In this document: positions 10,808-21,835 of the stretch, in pieces
Position numbering within the stretch: the stretch's first letter is position 1
Layout of the letters: every line of letters starts with the position of its first letter
Source of the DNA: Tetradesmus obliquus
Lineage: Eukaryota > Chlorophyta > Chlorophyceae > Sphaeropleales > Scenedesmaceae
DNA: 64,000 nt
Direction of reading: 5' to 3'
Assembly (NCBI GenBank): GCA_030272155.1
Contig: CP126205.1
Location: 856,501 to 920,500 of the forward strand
Program-made: the position numbers and the translations under genes
The notes under the pieces: generated by a model
Database searches by the model: none
Seen by the model: only the letters and a program-made list of their open reading frames with translations
What the model was told of the DNA's origin: nothing

Positions 10808-13800
10808 CATGGCACAAGGTATGGGTGCGAGTTGTCATCATGCTTTGGTGGGCATATCATAAGGCGTCAGCGCTTCTGTAAAATAACAGACCAGCAGGCT
10901 GCCAGCTGAGACAGCCGCCACCAGTGTCACTAGCCGGGGTGACACTGCCGACCAGGCTGTCAAGCAACAGTCACCAGTGACACTGGCCAGGCTGACAATA
11001 ACTTCAGGCTGATAAGTGGTCGCTCACCATAGTCCCATGGGATTGCTCCAGCCACCTGCAGTAAGTACAGGCAGGCAGCCAGGCAGGACGCATGGCTCAG
11101 CGCAGCACAGCACAGCAGCTTGAATATGTGGCACTATACGTGTAGTTAAGAGTTCACCTGTTGGCAGCAGTCCGGTCAACGCACGACTTGTGGTCGTAAA
11201 TTGTAGCAACTGCCACACTCCGCTGCAGCACTGCAACATTGCCAGGACGCACACAATGGGCAGCCACACACCTGTCACATCAACTGCCCCCCTGACTTGC
11301 CAAACTGCATATTAAGATGCCCATGGCTGGCGATTACCGGCAAGCGCCGTACTGTGCAGCATGCTCACCGCGTACACGATGGCGCTTGTGCTGTTGCCGA
11401 TAAGCATAGTGATCTGGCTGGAGGCCACGCTCACAGCGGGGTGCACGCCTAGCTCTAGCATCAGCGGCGTCAGGATCAGGCCTGCGGTGGCAGCGGCGGC
11501 AGCAGCAGCAGCAGCAGAAGCAGCAGCAGAAGCAGCAGCAGCGAGCTCAGACACTAGCGCAGCAGGGTGCACGCCTAGCTCCAGCATTAGCGGCGTCAGG
11601 ATCAGCCCTGCGGCGGCAGCAGCAGCAGCAGCAGCCGCACCCCTCGTGTCAGACATGCCTGCATGCATGCATGTATGTGGCACCTCTGTTTGCACCTGGT
11701 GCTGCTTCAGCTGGCAGAAGCTTCTGCACCAAATCCCAGCAGGCCAGCAGTGAGCAGCAGAACAGTGCAACAACAATCATGCAAGTAAACAACAGCAGCA
11801 CAATACACATTGCCGCACTCGGGTATGTGTATTTGGGGTTTTTAATCCTCGTTCACACTCCTCGTTGAGTGGAGCATTTAATGTAATGTAATGTATGAAT
11901 GTATTTGCTGCAGCTGATCACTGTGCTTGCTCGCTTGCAAGCCAAATGCAGTCTCTTCTCTTTGTCGACAGCACACATGCCTCACCACCTCCCAATCCCA
12001 GCAGGCCAGCAACGAGGCCGGCAGAACACTGAAACAACCAACATGCAATCCAGCAAAAGCAGCACAGCATAGGCCTCACCCCTCCCATTTGCAACAGGCC
12101 AGCAATGAGGCCGGCAGGCACAGTGTAACAACAATCATGCATTCCAGCAAAAGCAAAATCTCACACAGGCCTCACCTCCTCCCAATCCCAGCAGGCCGGC
12201 GATGAGGCCGGCAGATATGCAGAAGGCCGGGTACAAGATGGTGTTCCTGACAGCAGCAGCAGCAGCAGCAGCACCATCAGTCAGCGAGTCCCTTTCAGGT
12301 CAGCGAATGTGTAAACAACCATTTTGCTGCTGGCCGGCAGTGCATCGTTGTTCAAGCCTATGTGCACCAACTGCAGCCAATTCTGCCCATTTGCGAGCAG
12401 ATATCTGCAGTGTATCAATACACTGTTAACCACTTTGAGGTGTGTTCACCTGTGGTTCCATTTCAGGTCTCCCGCCTGCTTGAGCCCCAGGCAGCGCTTC
12501 ACGTCAGCTCAAATCCTACATTTCCATCTTCTAATCCCCTTCACCTCGACGTCAGCAGCACATGATCACCTGCGGTTCCACTTGAGGTCTCCTGCCTGCT
12601 TCAGCCCGAGGCATCGCTTCACATCAGCCTTCCACAGTACATGCTGCCGGATGACACCCCACACCAGCAGCATCAGCGGCAGCGGGCTCAACACTACTAA
12701 CCAGTAGCGCAGGGTGCCGCAATGAACCAGATAGCCACCTGCGCAGCAGTTCAAAAAAAAGCAGAATATCAGATGTGACAGTTTGCTATTGTCTCTGGTG
12801 AGCAGCATCAGCGGCAGTGTGCTTAGCACCACCAGCCAGTAGCGCAGGGAACAAGGTTGCCACCTGCATGAGAACTTGCAGCGGCTGTGATTGAGTATGT
12901 TTGCTTTTACTACAGGCAACAGCTGCTGCTGCTGATGGGTTGAGGCAACGCAGCTGCACCAGCAGCACCGCTCTACTGCTGCACAACCTGCCGGCAACAT
13001 CGGCCACTGCTGATCATCAGCTGGCATTCACACATGCTCTGCTCCTCACAAGAAACTCATGCCCGCCCACCTGTAATGTTTGTGATCACAACTGATGACA
13101 CGATGAGCCCCAGCATGCCAACCTGCAGCAGCGGCAGCTGCGCAGCCTCCTCCCTGGCGATCTGCTGCTTCAGCTGCTCTGCATGTGCTGGGTCATGCAC
13201 GTAGCTGCTGCTGCGCAGATTCCAGCAGCTCTGCGGCAGACCAGGACATGCTGCTGCTGCTGTTGCTGTTTCTTCAGCAGCCACGTTGCTGCCGAGGTTT
13301 GCTGCTAGCTGAGCAGCTGCGTGTTGGCTGAGCGCTAGTATGTCAATGTCTTTGGAATGTGACAGGTCAGCATTACTTACTGCCGTGCTTGCTACTGCTG
13401 CTGCTTTCTTCAGCTGCTGCTGCTGCTGCTGCTGGGTAATTGGCAGGACCTCCTCCTGCTTGCTACCCGCTGTGCTGCCACTGTCCGAGGAAGCCAGGAA
13501 TGCCAGATCAGGCCCGTATGCATCAGCAATGACTGCACTGCTCCTAGCCAGGCTACAATACGTCTCACTGATTCTGTGTAGCGGGTTGTTGTGTCCGTGT
13601 GGATGGCTAGCTGTTGCTGCTGCTGGGGATGGTGATGCTGTTGGCAGCGGCAGCGCTGGTGCACGTTTTGCGGCGTTTTCGTTCCTGTACAGTGTGCGTG
13701 CCTTCTGCACCATGCGCCAGGTGATGGGGATGAGCAGCAGGAAGAGCGTCACCTTGGTCACCCTGCATGCAGCAGGTGCGCAGGCAGTGGGCATGGTGGC

Positions 13801-15079
13801 GAGGCAGTGGAGCTGCACAGAAAGCAAGCCTGCAGCGTTGCATGACGACATACCAGGTTGCAGTGGCCACAGCTGCATTGCACACGCGCTGCGACACGGC
13901 AACAGCTGCAACCATTGCTGCGGTGGTACATAGCTGCTGCTATGGCATGTACCATGCTGATGACGGAGCTGGTGTAGCCTGGCAGCTGCAAAGATTAGTA
14001 GCTCACCATGAGGGGATGATCATGTTGATGTAGGAGCCTGATATGGAGCCCACCACAGAGGGAGGCCCAAACAGCATCACCAGGTCCCTGCAGCAGTGGC
14101 AGCAGCAGCAGCAGCAGTTATATGTAGCTTGCTGTTAGGCCTCCTGGCAGAATGGTGGCACTGCTGCCAACAGCCATGTGTTATAAAGCCGGCTCTGCAG
14201 GTGACCAGCTAGGCATGCCAGACTGTGCTCCACACAACTCTTGTTCATCGGGCCGGCAGTAGCTGCCGCTGCTGCTTCATTCAGCGGCTGGCTGGTTCAG
14301 TCTGTGACTAAGTGCGCCACTTCAAGGCTTGCCGCAAACACCATCCACAATTACGTCAGAGCTGTGCTGCCGCACAACAGCTGTTGCAGCTGCAAGTGAC
14401 ACCAAGTACTGTCAAATAAGCAATGCACCCACCAGTCAATCAAAGGAGCATCCCTGACTGGGCTCCTTCTGCTGACTTGAAAGAACAGCGCCGCCACAGC
14501 CAGCGACAGCACGGTGATGTTGGACAGGCCCACGCCATCAACTGAGCCAAAACCGCCAATCATCAGCAGCGCGGGTACCACCAGGATTCCTGCAAGTCGG
14601 CAGCATTGCAGTGTCAGCAGGAGTGAGATTTGAGTAATTGGTTTTGCTGCTGATGGCAGTCACTGGTATGGCTTAAACGGTGAAAGTCCAATGATAAGCA
14701 GCTGCTGATGGCTGTTCTTGAGGCTGCAGCTGCCATTCGGACGGTGCAAGTGATCAGTGAATGCACCCCAAAAGGGTGGCTGGGCCGGTTAGGGTTCTGC
14801 CTCACCTCCACCCACGCCAGCGCCAGAAGCAATGAACAGTGAGCAAGCCACAGCAACGCATAGCCCTATGTCGTTTGGAGACAGCGGTATAAGGTGCTTG
14901 TGGCCGTATCTTGTGGTGTTGGGCATTTGCTGCTGCACATTGCTGCTGCTGCTGCTGCTGCCAGTGGCGGGGTCTGCTGCTGATGCAACAGCGAAGCCTG
15001 ACAGAAACGCATACAGCAGCATCATCGTCGCGATTTGCATGCATCTTCTCCGGAGGAGATGCATGCTGGGACCTCGCAT
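10534..15079 (-). CDS. Sulfite exporter TauE/SafE family membrane protein (602 aa)
   Basis: Exons 5' to 3': 14806-15079, 14433-14589, 14007-14087, 13071-13762, 12570-12738, 12176-12246, 11369-11481, 11028-11055, 10534-10757. They sum to 1809 nt, exactly 603 codons, with every junction in phase. ATG 15079 was chosen because it opens a signal peptide (TMMLLYAFLSGFAVASAA). Family features are the first half (SGAGVGGGGILVVPALLMIGG, FGPPSVVGSISGSYINMIIP) and the repeated second half (YPAFCISAGLIAGLLGLGGG, LILTPLMLELGVHPAVSVAS, LLGQIIVSWLVRKLGRSSLI). The G-rich N-terminal segment occurs twice, as expected for the inverted-repeat fold. It probably exports a sulfonate, sulfite or similar anion; the substrate is inferred from the family only. 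Exon 4 encodes an unusually long, about 200-residue, hydrophilic loop with a polyQ run between two membrane segments. Partial exon copies lie in several introns. A 26-nt-scale exon (11028-11055) encodes VAGAIPWDYG. Confidence 0.92.
10761..10805 (+). repeat. CAG microsatellite at an acceptor
   Basis: Fifteen CAG units (CTG on the coding strand) form the polypyrimidine/acceptor end of the last TauE intron, directly against exon 10534-10757. Confidence 0.95.
11562..11612 (-). repeat. 5' relic of TauE exon 11369-11481
   Basis: On the minus strand, the acceptor plus the LILTPLMLELGVHPA coding bases are repeated upstream of the real exon. GCAGCA-rich sequence separates the two. Confidence 0.9.
11978..12120 (-). 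repeat. Two 3' relics of TauE exon 12176-12246
   Basis: Copies at about 11978-12026 and 12073-12120 carry the exon end (gccggcctcattgctggcct type) and its donor. A weaker fragment may lie at 11726-11750. The unit is about 95-100 bp. Confidence 0.8.
12440..12520 (-). repeat. 3' relic of TauE exon 12570-12738
   Basis: This repeats the end of the exon and its donor (plus-strand acctgtggttccatttcagg, compared with acctgcggttccacttgagg). Confidence 0.85.
12800..12865 (-). repeat. 5' relic of TauE exon 12570-12738
   Basis: Upstream on the minus strand, an acceptor (…tgcag/gtggcaacc) is followed by LRYWLVVLSTLPLMLL-type coding bases and then diverges. This exon therefore has relics on both sides. 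Confidence 0.85.
15037..15066. repeat. 30-bp near-perfect palindrome in the TauE start region
   Basis: GCATGCATCTTCTCC followed by GGAGGAGATGCATGC is a 15+15 inverted repeat with no loop and only one mismatched pair. It lies inside the signal-peptide coding sequence. Confidence 0.9.
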
Positions 15080-15550
15080 TGCAAACAGCCGGTCAGTCTG
15101 CAAGTAATGCCACGAGCAAAGTGGCAGCCTGCGTTGTTTAAAGTCCACGTCGAACAGCTAGCAAATGCAGCTTCCGTAAGGTGTTTGTGTGTGCTATAAC
15201 GGTGCCCTCTGGCGTTGCCACGGTTGTACCAGCTTCATCACCCTGTCCGTAATGTTACGGCAACGTGCACCGTCGTCATCATCTACACCGGTGCAACGCA
15301 GGTGACCAATCGGGAGACACAAAGAACACGAGCAATTCGACGATGAACAAGGCTGAATTGCGACCTTTGGGGTGCATGCCAGATGGACATCATTGAACTC
15401 AAAGGTTACTTCCAGGTCGAAGTTCACCTCGTCCCACCACGAGCGAGCACACGGCCTTCACGTAGCGAATTTGCTGCATAATCGATGGAACAAGCGCCAA
15501 CAGAACGCGGAAGCTCTGCAGCTGCTGCTGCTGCTGCTGCTGCTGCAGTT
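15080..15550 (-). promoter_or_regulatory. Presumed TauE promoter and 5' UTR
   Basis: This 471-bp gap separates the TauE start from the stop of the upstream same-strand gene. It must hold the TauE promoter. No clear TATA box or operator-like motif was seen. Confidence 0.4.
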
Positions 15551-17053
15551 TTAGCGGTGCTGCTGCTGCTGCCGCGCCTCAACCACTTCTTGCTGCAGCT
15601 CCTTGAAGCGCTTCACTGCTGTGGCCTTTATCTCAGATATCTCCAGCTGGTGCTGCTGCTGCAGCTGCTGCAGCCGCACTTCGTACTCCTGCTGCTGCTG
15701 CACCAGCAGCTGCAGCAGGCCAGCCTGCAATGCACTGGCAGCTGGCATGCTGCAGGCCTGGCAGCAGCAGCTGCTGCTGGCTGTGCAACACGCTGCCAGG
15801 GCTTGCTGCAGCCTGTGCTGCAACTGCTCTGTGCCATGCTGCGGCACGACTATCTGCTGCTGGTGCTGCTGGTGGGTTGTAGCAGTTGCACTATCACCCG
15901 TCACTAGCTGGCGCTGCTGCTGCTGCTGCTGCTGCTGCTGACCGCCATGGCTGCTGACAGCAGCTGCTGCTACTGCAGCAGCTGGTGGTGGAGGAGGCTC
16001 TCGCTTCTTCAGCAGTGCCTGCTGCTGCTGTTGCCAGCTGCGCTGCAGTGAGACAGGACTCGTAACACCTGCAGCCGCTGCTGCACTGCCTGTGCTGTCG
16101 AGACTACCCCTAGACTTGATGTTGCTGCCACTTGCTGCTGCTGCTGCTGCGCTGCTGCTGCCAAGCCTGCTCCCTGCCTTAGGATCAGCAGCGGCAGCAG
16201 CAGCAACAGCAGCGTCTGTTGCACTGCGTGGGCTGCTGATATGCACGCTGCTCATAATGGTGGCTGTGTCAAGCGCTGCAAAAGGATTGATGTAGCTAAC
16301 ACCTCCCACTGCACTGTCACCTGAGCTGCCAGTATCACCAGCAGCAGCTGCTGATGCAGCAGCACCACTGCCAGAGGGCCTGCTTGTACTGCCTGTACCG
16401 TCGGCTGATGGTCGATTTGTACTGCCTGTACCGCCAGCTGAGGGCCTGCTTGTACTGCCCGTACCGCCTGCTGTTACCCTGCCTGTACCGCCTGTACTGT
16501 CAGCTGATGGCCTGCCTGTACTGCTTGTACTGCCTGCCAGTATCTGCTGTGCTGTGGCTGCCACCTCAGCTGCAGACCTGCCTAGATGTGATACTGTATG
16601 CTGCTCAGTGCTGATAGGGCGAATGGCAGCAGCAGTGCCCCCACTGCTGCTTGTCCGGCCGCTAACTAATGCTACACCTAATGCACCACTTGCTGAATTT
16701 GCAGCTGATGGTGCTGACTGCAAGCTACTGCCTGTCGGCTGTTGACTGGTCATCTGTTGACTGGTCATCGAGGTGCTGCTGCTAAGAGGATGCTGCTGCT
16801 GCAGCTGTGCAAGATGTTGCGGCGAGTTGCTTGTTTGGCTGTACTGCTGCTGCAGTACACTAGCTGCTTGTTGCTGCTGGTGCTGCTGCTGACTGGGCCA
16901 GAGCTGTTGCTGCTGCTGGCTTGGCCACTGCTGCAAGGGTTGGGGCACTGCTGGATACAAGCTGCTGCTGCTGCTGCTGTTTTGGAAGGCGCTAGCAGCA
17001 GCAGGTGGTGCTGGCGGCACCGCTGCATGTGTGACTGCTGGCGCTGCTGCTGA

Positions 17054-17089
<36 letters not shown>

Positions 17090-20000
17090 TCCTCCAGCCG
17101 TCTCCTGTATGTATCCCAATATTTCTGGGGGCACGCTGCTGCTTGCCGTACTGGCCACAGCAGCAGCCCCAGCTTGTGTCATGCTGTTGCTGCTGGCAGC
17201 GCTGCTGCTGGGGTTCAGGAAAGGGTTGTGGGTGCTGCTGGTAGGCGGCAGTGCATCACCTGTCAACAAGTCAAGGTAGGATGAGCGCGTGGTGAAGCTG
17301 CCAGCAGCCTGATGGTGCTTCAAGTCCTGCAGCCGCGGCTGCTGCTGCTGCTGCTGCTGCTGGGGCTGACTTGTGCTGCCAGCTGACGACTGTACTGCTG
17401 CTGCTGCTGACGTCCCATCCACTGCTGCTGCTGCTGCTGCTGCTGCTGCCGGCACAACAGCTGGCAGCAGGCTGCCATCTGCCAACCCTGAGGTGTCCAC
17501 TCCCAGCAGCCAAAAGAGCTCTGTGGTTGCTGCTGCTGCCCATTCTTCCAGTGTTGCATTGACCATGTCAGCCAGAGCCAGCAGGGACGACAGGAGCTGG
17601 TCTGGCAGCTGCTGCTGCACCAGCACCTGCACGGCATTTAGAATTAGTGTGAGATGGTGCGTGCAACCTCATGAGGGCCCGGTGACTTCCAGGCTGTGCC
17701 TGCTGCTGCTGTTGTGCAGCAGGGCTGCCAGAGAACTCTGCTAGGGCAATAGGTACTGTTCAAACAAGATGCAGCTGCCAGGGGAGATGCTGAGGCCCAT
17801 TATAGTCTGACAGACTAGGGGACTGGCAGGACCTGCTTGTCTGACAAGCTGACAGAGCACCCGACCTGAAGCAATACAGCAACCGCGCAAAACATGTGAC
17901 TTCTACTACCACAAGCCCGACCTGAAGCTATACAGCAACCGCGCAAAACATGTGACATCTACTACCACAAGTCCAACAGCATGCTTGGAGAAACCCCAAA
18001 ACCCCAAACCCACCTGGATCATTTCCCGCCACTCCGTGACCTTGCAAGCAGCCAGGTACGCCCTGTCCAGCTCATGCCGCAGCGCAGCATACTTGTCATC
18101 ACCTGCTGCTGCTGCTGCCGGCAGGCTGCTGCTGCTGCTTGCGCCGTTCCTTGCAAAGGGCCGTGCAGCAGCCAGGCACGCTGCCTGTGCTGTTGACAGA
18201 GCTGCTATGTCTGTCTCAACATGCCGCGTGCTGCTGAGCACCTGCAGGGCAGCGGCAGTGGGGTTTGCCTCTCATTACAAGGCATCAATGAGTTGACTGT
18301 TCACTCGAATCAGCAGCAGGCGCAGTTCAACAAATGTGAGCACCTGCGGGGCAGTGCACAGTGAAAATAGGCCCTTGAAGACAGCACGTCAAATTGTTGA
18401 CTGTCCTCTCGCATCGGTAGCAGACACAGAAAGGAACAACCTGCTTTGTGCATGTTGGCATGTGGATGATAATAAGCAAGGCGCAAATGGATAGCTGCAC
18501 ACCTGGCATGCGCCAGGCGCCTGGTCAGCACCGCAGTACTACCAGCAGCACAACAGCTTGCACACTATTTTCCAGCCACCGTCAGGCTCACCCGCTCTGC
18601 TGCCGCTCGTGGGTCACTCTGCACGCGCTCCGCCCATGCAGCAAACGTGTTGCGGCTGGCTGCTGCTGCAGCAGCAGCTGCCGCGCTGCTGCCGCTGTAG
18701 GATGCTGCGACTGCTGCTGCTGCTAGGCGGGACAGCACTGTGGGCGGCGGCGCTGTTCCTGCAAGCAGCAAGCAAAGTGAAGTCAGCAGGGCGGCATGCA
18801 TCACATCACATGCAGCTGCCGTACACTGGCCTGCAATTTTATTGCAAAGTCCATAAGTGATGTGGGTTGCACACATTCCTCGATTGCACCAGTTGACAGT
18901 ACACAGCATTGTCATCCACAACTGCAGCATTGAAGACAATGGCCTTGCCACCAGCTGGTTTACCTTATCAGCAGGACACCACAGTGCGCCATAACATTCT
19001 TCCCATGGTGCTGGCCAGTGAAAGTGCCAACTGCACCAGTCTCTTCCTATCTCCCTCAAGCGCCTACCTTTCAACCGGCCGCCAAACTGTGCTCAAAACT
19101 GCATGGCCAAAGTCCAGGCCTTTCAAAACAGCACGCAGCTGGGCATGCCCAGCTGCTGATGCTCACACGCCATTCCAGCCAACAGCATGCAACAGCATCC
19201 CTGCCAGCAGCTGCGCACTGCTGTGCTGCAAATTTCCCACCTGGCAGCAGCCCGCAAATAATGCGCTGCAAACCCAATTCAAGCCACCCACCTGTCAACA
19301 GGCCGCCAAACTGCGCTGCAAAGTGCTTCCCAAAGTCCAGGCCCCGTGCCACAGCCACAAAGCTGGGAATGCCCAGCTGCTGGTCCTCGCGCTGCAGCAC
19401 GGCAACATCAGACGCCTGCAGCAGCAGCAGCAGCAGCAGCAGCAAGGTTGACAGCAGGCTGAACCAGGTGACAGGCTCCAAGCAAGGTGCCGTGACAGCT
19501 GCCAGTGACAGGCACCACAAGCTGCAGCTGCAGCTGGGGCACTGCCTGAAGCAAGCATGAATGTTACAATTGCGAGTGTGGCTTGGTCTGTCCTACTTGG
19601 ACTGGGATGCTGCTGCTGCTGCTGCTGCATTGCACCGCTGCTGCTGATGTTGAATGCGCTGCAGCCCCACAGCTGGCCTCTACACGCTGCGGCAGTGGCT
19701 GCTGCCCGGCTGTCCCAGGATTGACTTTGGGGTTCATATCAGGTCATGTGACAGCTCGCACCTGCATGCCCTGCAGCATGGCCCTGTGCTTGCTGGTGCC
19801 AGTCAGCAGGTGGAAGGACTTGAGCCCCAGCTCCTCAGCACTGCACAGGAACATGCACATGACATGTCAACAGTGAGAGCTCAGCAGGTGGAAGGACTTG
19901 AGCCCCAGCTCCTCAGCACTGCACAGGAACATGCACATGACATGTCAACAGTGAGAGCTCAGCAGGCGGAAGGACTTGAGCCCCAGCTCCCCAGCACTGC

Positions 20001-21440
20001 ATGTGGGAACATGCACATGCACATGACACGTCAACAGTGAGAGCTCAGCAGGCGGAAGGACTTGAGCCCCAGCTCCTCAGCACTGCATGTGGGAACATGC
20101 ACATGCACATGACACGTCAACAGTGAGAGCTCAGCAGGTGGAAGGACATGAGCCCCAGCTCCTCAGCACTGCATGTGGGGAAATGCAAATAACATGTCAA
20201 CAGTGAGAGCTCAGCAGTCGGAAGGACTTGAGCCCCAGCTCCTCAGCACTGCACAAGAAAACAAGCCCAAACACACGATGATTGAGTGGCGCATACATTC
20301 TGACATGGTGCCACCTCTCTATCTGATGAGGCTCAGTGCACGAACCAGTGCCAACCAACAGCCATAGGTCTAACAGCTACCAGTGGGCATGTGCTCTCGA
20401 TGCCCTGTGTGCCCTGTAGGTTGCCAGCATAGCGCTGCAGCAATGAGGTGCAGCTGCACGTCACTCACAAGCCCGTGTCATGCTGTAAAAAGCACCACGA
20501 GGTCATTATGGCTGCTGGCAAAGTGCTGCTGCTGCTGCCGACCCAAACACCCATGGTTGCTGGTATAGGACTCCTGCTGCTGCTGCTGCTCACCCAATCA
20601 CCAATGGCTGATGGTACAGCGCTGGGATGCTTCTGCTCGTGCTGCTGCCGCTCATCCAATCGCAAAGAGGCTGCTGCTGCTCACCCAAACAGGACGCCCA
20701 GTCCATGAGCAGCTGCTGTTGCTGCTCATCAGCCAAAAATGGACGCAGGAACAGCACTGCTGCTGCTGCTGCTCACCCGAACAGGAAGGCCCAGTCCATC
20801 AGCAGCTGAGCTGCTGCCATCTCCACCCCTGGGAAGGGCGGCCTGTTGAGCAGCCGCTCCAGTTGCTTCATGCACTTGCTGAGTGCCAGCTGGTCACGCG
20901 TCTGCCTGCTGCCATTGATTGAGATGGTGTGCAGCGCCTGCAGGTGGTGTGGGGCAGTGTGACTGCTTTGAGCATAAAGCAAACGTGTGTGGTTTGTTGC
21001 GGGTGCGTTGATGCCATCAACAAAAACGTACCACAAGGGTGTTGAGGAATGCTAGAACACTAATTTGAGCAAACGTTTCTGCCGCTGCTGCTGCTGCTGC
21101 TGCAGGTGGGCACGTAGCACCCCAAGTGCTGAAGTGGCAGGTGTGAGAAGCTGCGCAGATGTGAGGGCGGGCGACCTGCCAACTGCATTAGGTTGCCTAG
21201 GGCATCAAAAACGCAGCTTCATTGCTGCATATACAGCAGTCTAGCACTGGGGATGACTAGCTGAGGCCTTACAGTCAGTGTGTTCAGCACAATATGCGTC
21301 TGCTCTGACTTCAGCCTTTCCTTGAGTGTCTGCACCAGCTCAGCTGACAGGTACGTCTTGCTGCTGGCAGCTTGCAGCACCCCAGGCCAGTAGACAGCTC
21401 CATTCCTGTCCTCCAGTATGGGTGTCCGCATGTCTGCCAT
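15551..21440 (-). CDS. VHS/GAT-like trafficking protein candidate with long Q/S/A-rich tail (1000 aa)
   Basis: Exons 5' to 3': 21273-21440, 20777-20937, 19762-19840, 19292-19415, 18592-18758, 18014-18241, 15551-17626. They sum to 3003 nt (1001 codons) and all phases close. The start is the ATG at 21440 (MADMRTPILEDRNGAVYWPG). Residues about 30-115 are a helical block (AELVQTLKERLKSEQTHIVL, then MKQLERLLNRPPFPGVEMAA and LLMDWAFLFG) that resembles a VHS domain. Residues about 230-330 (RHVETDIAALSTAQAACLAA, YAALRHELDRAYLAACKVTE, LLSSLLALADMVNATLEEW) form helices of GAT type. Together this suggests a TOM1/GGA-like ubiquitin or cargo adaptor, but the match is by eye and modest. The last 690 residues are low complexity: polyQ, polyA, polyS and about six GTGSTSRPSA-type decapeptides. 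A C-terminal coiled coil (EYEVRLQQLQQQHQLEISEI) ends the protein. It is transcribed divergently from RPN1. Confidence 0.7.
17055..17091 (+). repeat. CAG run encoding polyA in the VHS-like protein
   Basis: Twelve CAG units sit within the coding sequence of the last exon and are read as alanine codons (GCT) on the minus strand. They are one of many homopeptide tracts there. Confidence 0.9.
17861..17975. repeat. 57-bp tandem duplication in intron
   Basis: Two adjacent copies of a unit starting cccgacctgaag and ending tctactaccacaag differ at only two or three bases. It is not derived from an exon. Confidence 0.9.
19065..19165 (-). repeat. 3' relic of exon 19292-19415
   Basis: The plus-strand run ggccgccaaactg…aaagtccaggcc…gggcatgcccagctgctg matches the coding end of exon 19292-19415 with substitutions. 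A shorter fragment of the same region lies at about 19241-19275. Confidence 0.8.
19881..20260 (-). repeat. Array of five acceptor-plus-exon-start copies (77-87 bp units)
   Basis: Each unit, read on the minus strand, is an intron tail ending in a gcag acceptor, then the first ~36 coding bases of exon 19762-19840 (AEELGLKSFHLL), then a short divergent end. Together with the genuine junction there are six copies, starting near 19804, 19881, 19958, 20045, 20131 and 20213. The first copies are nearly identical to the exon. Confidence 0.95.
20535..20770 (-). repeat. Series of decaying 3' relics of exon 20777-20937
   Basis: Fragments at about 20535, 20589, 20651, 20681 and 20733 each repeat the exon end and donor. 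The 20681-20715 copy (ctcacccaaacaggacgccc) is the most exon-like. CTG tracts separate the units. Confidence 0.8.
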
Positions 21441-21835
21441 CTTGCCCTGAGGGTGCTGCTGCGGCTGGACTAGGGTCACGACATCACCAACTACAACATG
21501 TTGCGGAAGGCAACAACGACTTTAAAATACAATACAAGTTCCTATCGATACGTTCCGTCGTTACTGCATCTTCAAGTTCAAAGCTCCAGTGTCAGTTGGG
21601 GTTGGTGTACTGGAGGATAACGAGAGAGCGGATTGAAGGCAGTCTGGCGTAGCCACGTATGCTGCAGCTTTATGATCGATGCTAAACGTTTACATAAGAC
21701 GATTGAACTGTGGATCAAAGCTGCCCGGACTGCCTGTGCAGACCCTAGCTGCTGCTGCGTGCACTGATCAGCCTTTTGCCTTCGCCGAGCACGCCCACGT
21801 ACGTATTTATAGCATATAGGGGCTGATCATCAGCC
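21441..21835. promoter_or_regulatory. Divergent promoter region, VHS-like gene / RPN1
   Basis: A 395-bp gap separates the two divergent start codons. A TATA-like stretch (cgtatttatagcatatagg) at about 21801-21820 lies 16-35 bp before the RPN1 ATG, which is close for a TATA box. Nothing else was recognised. Confidence 0.5.
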
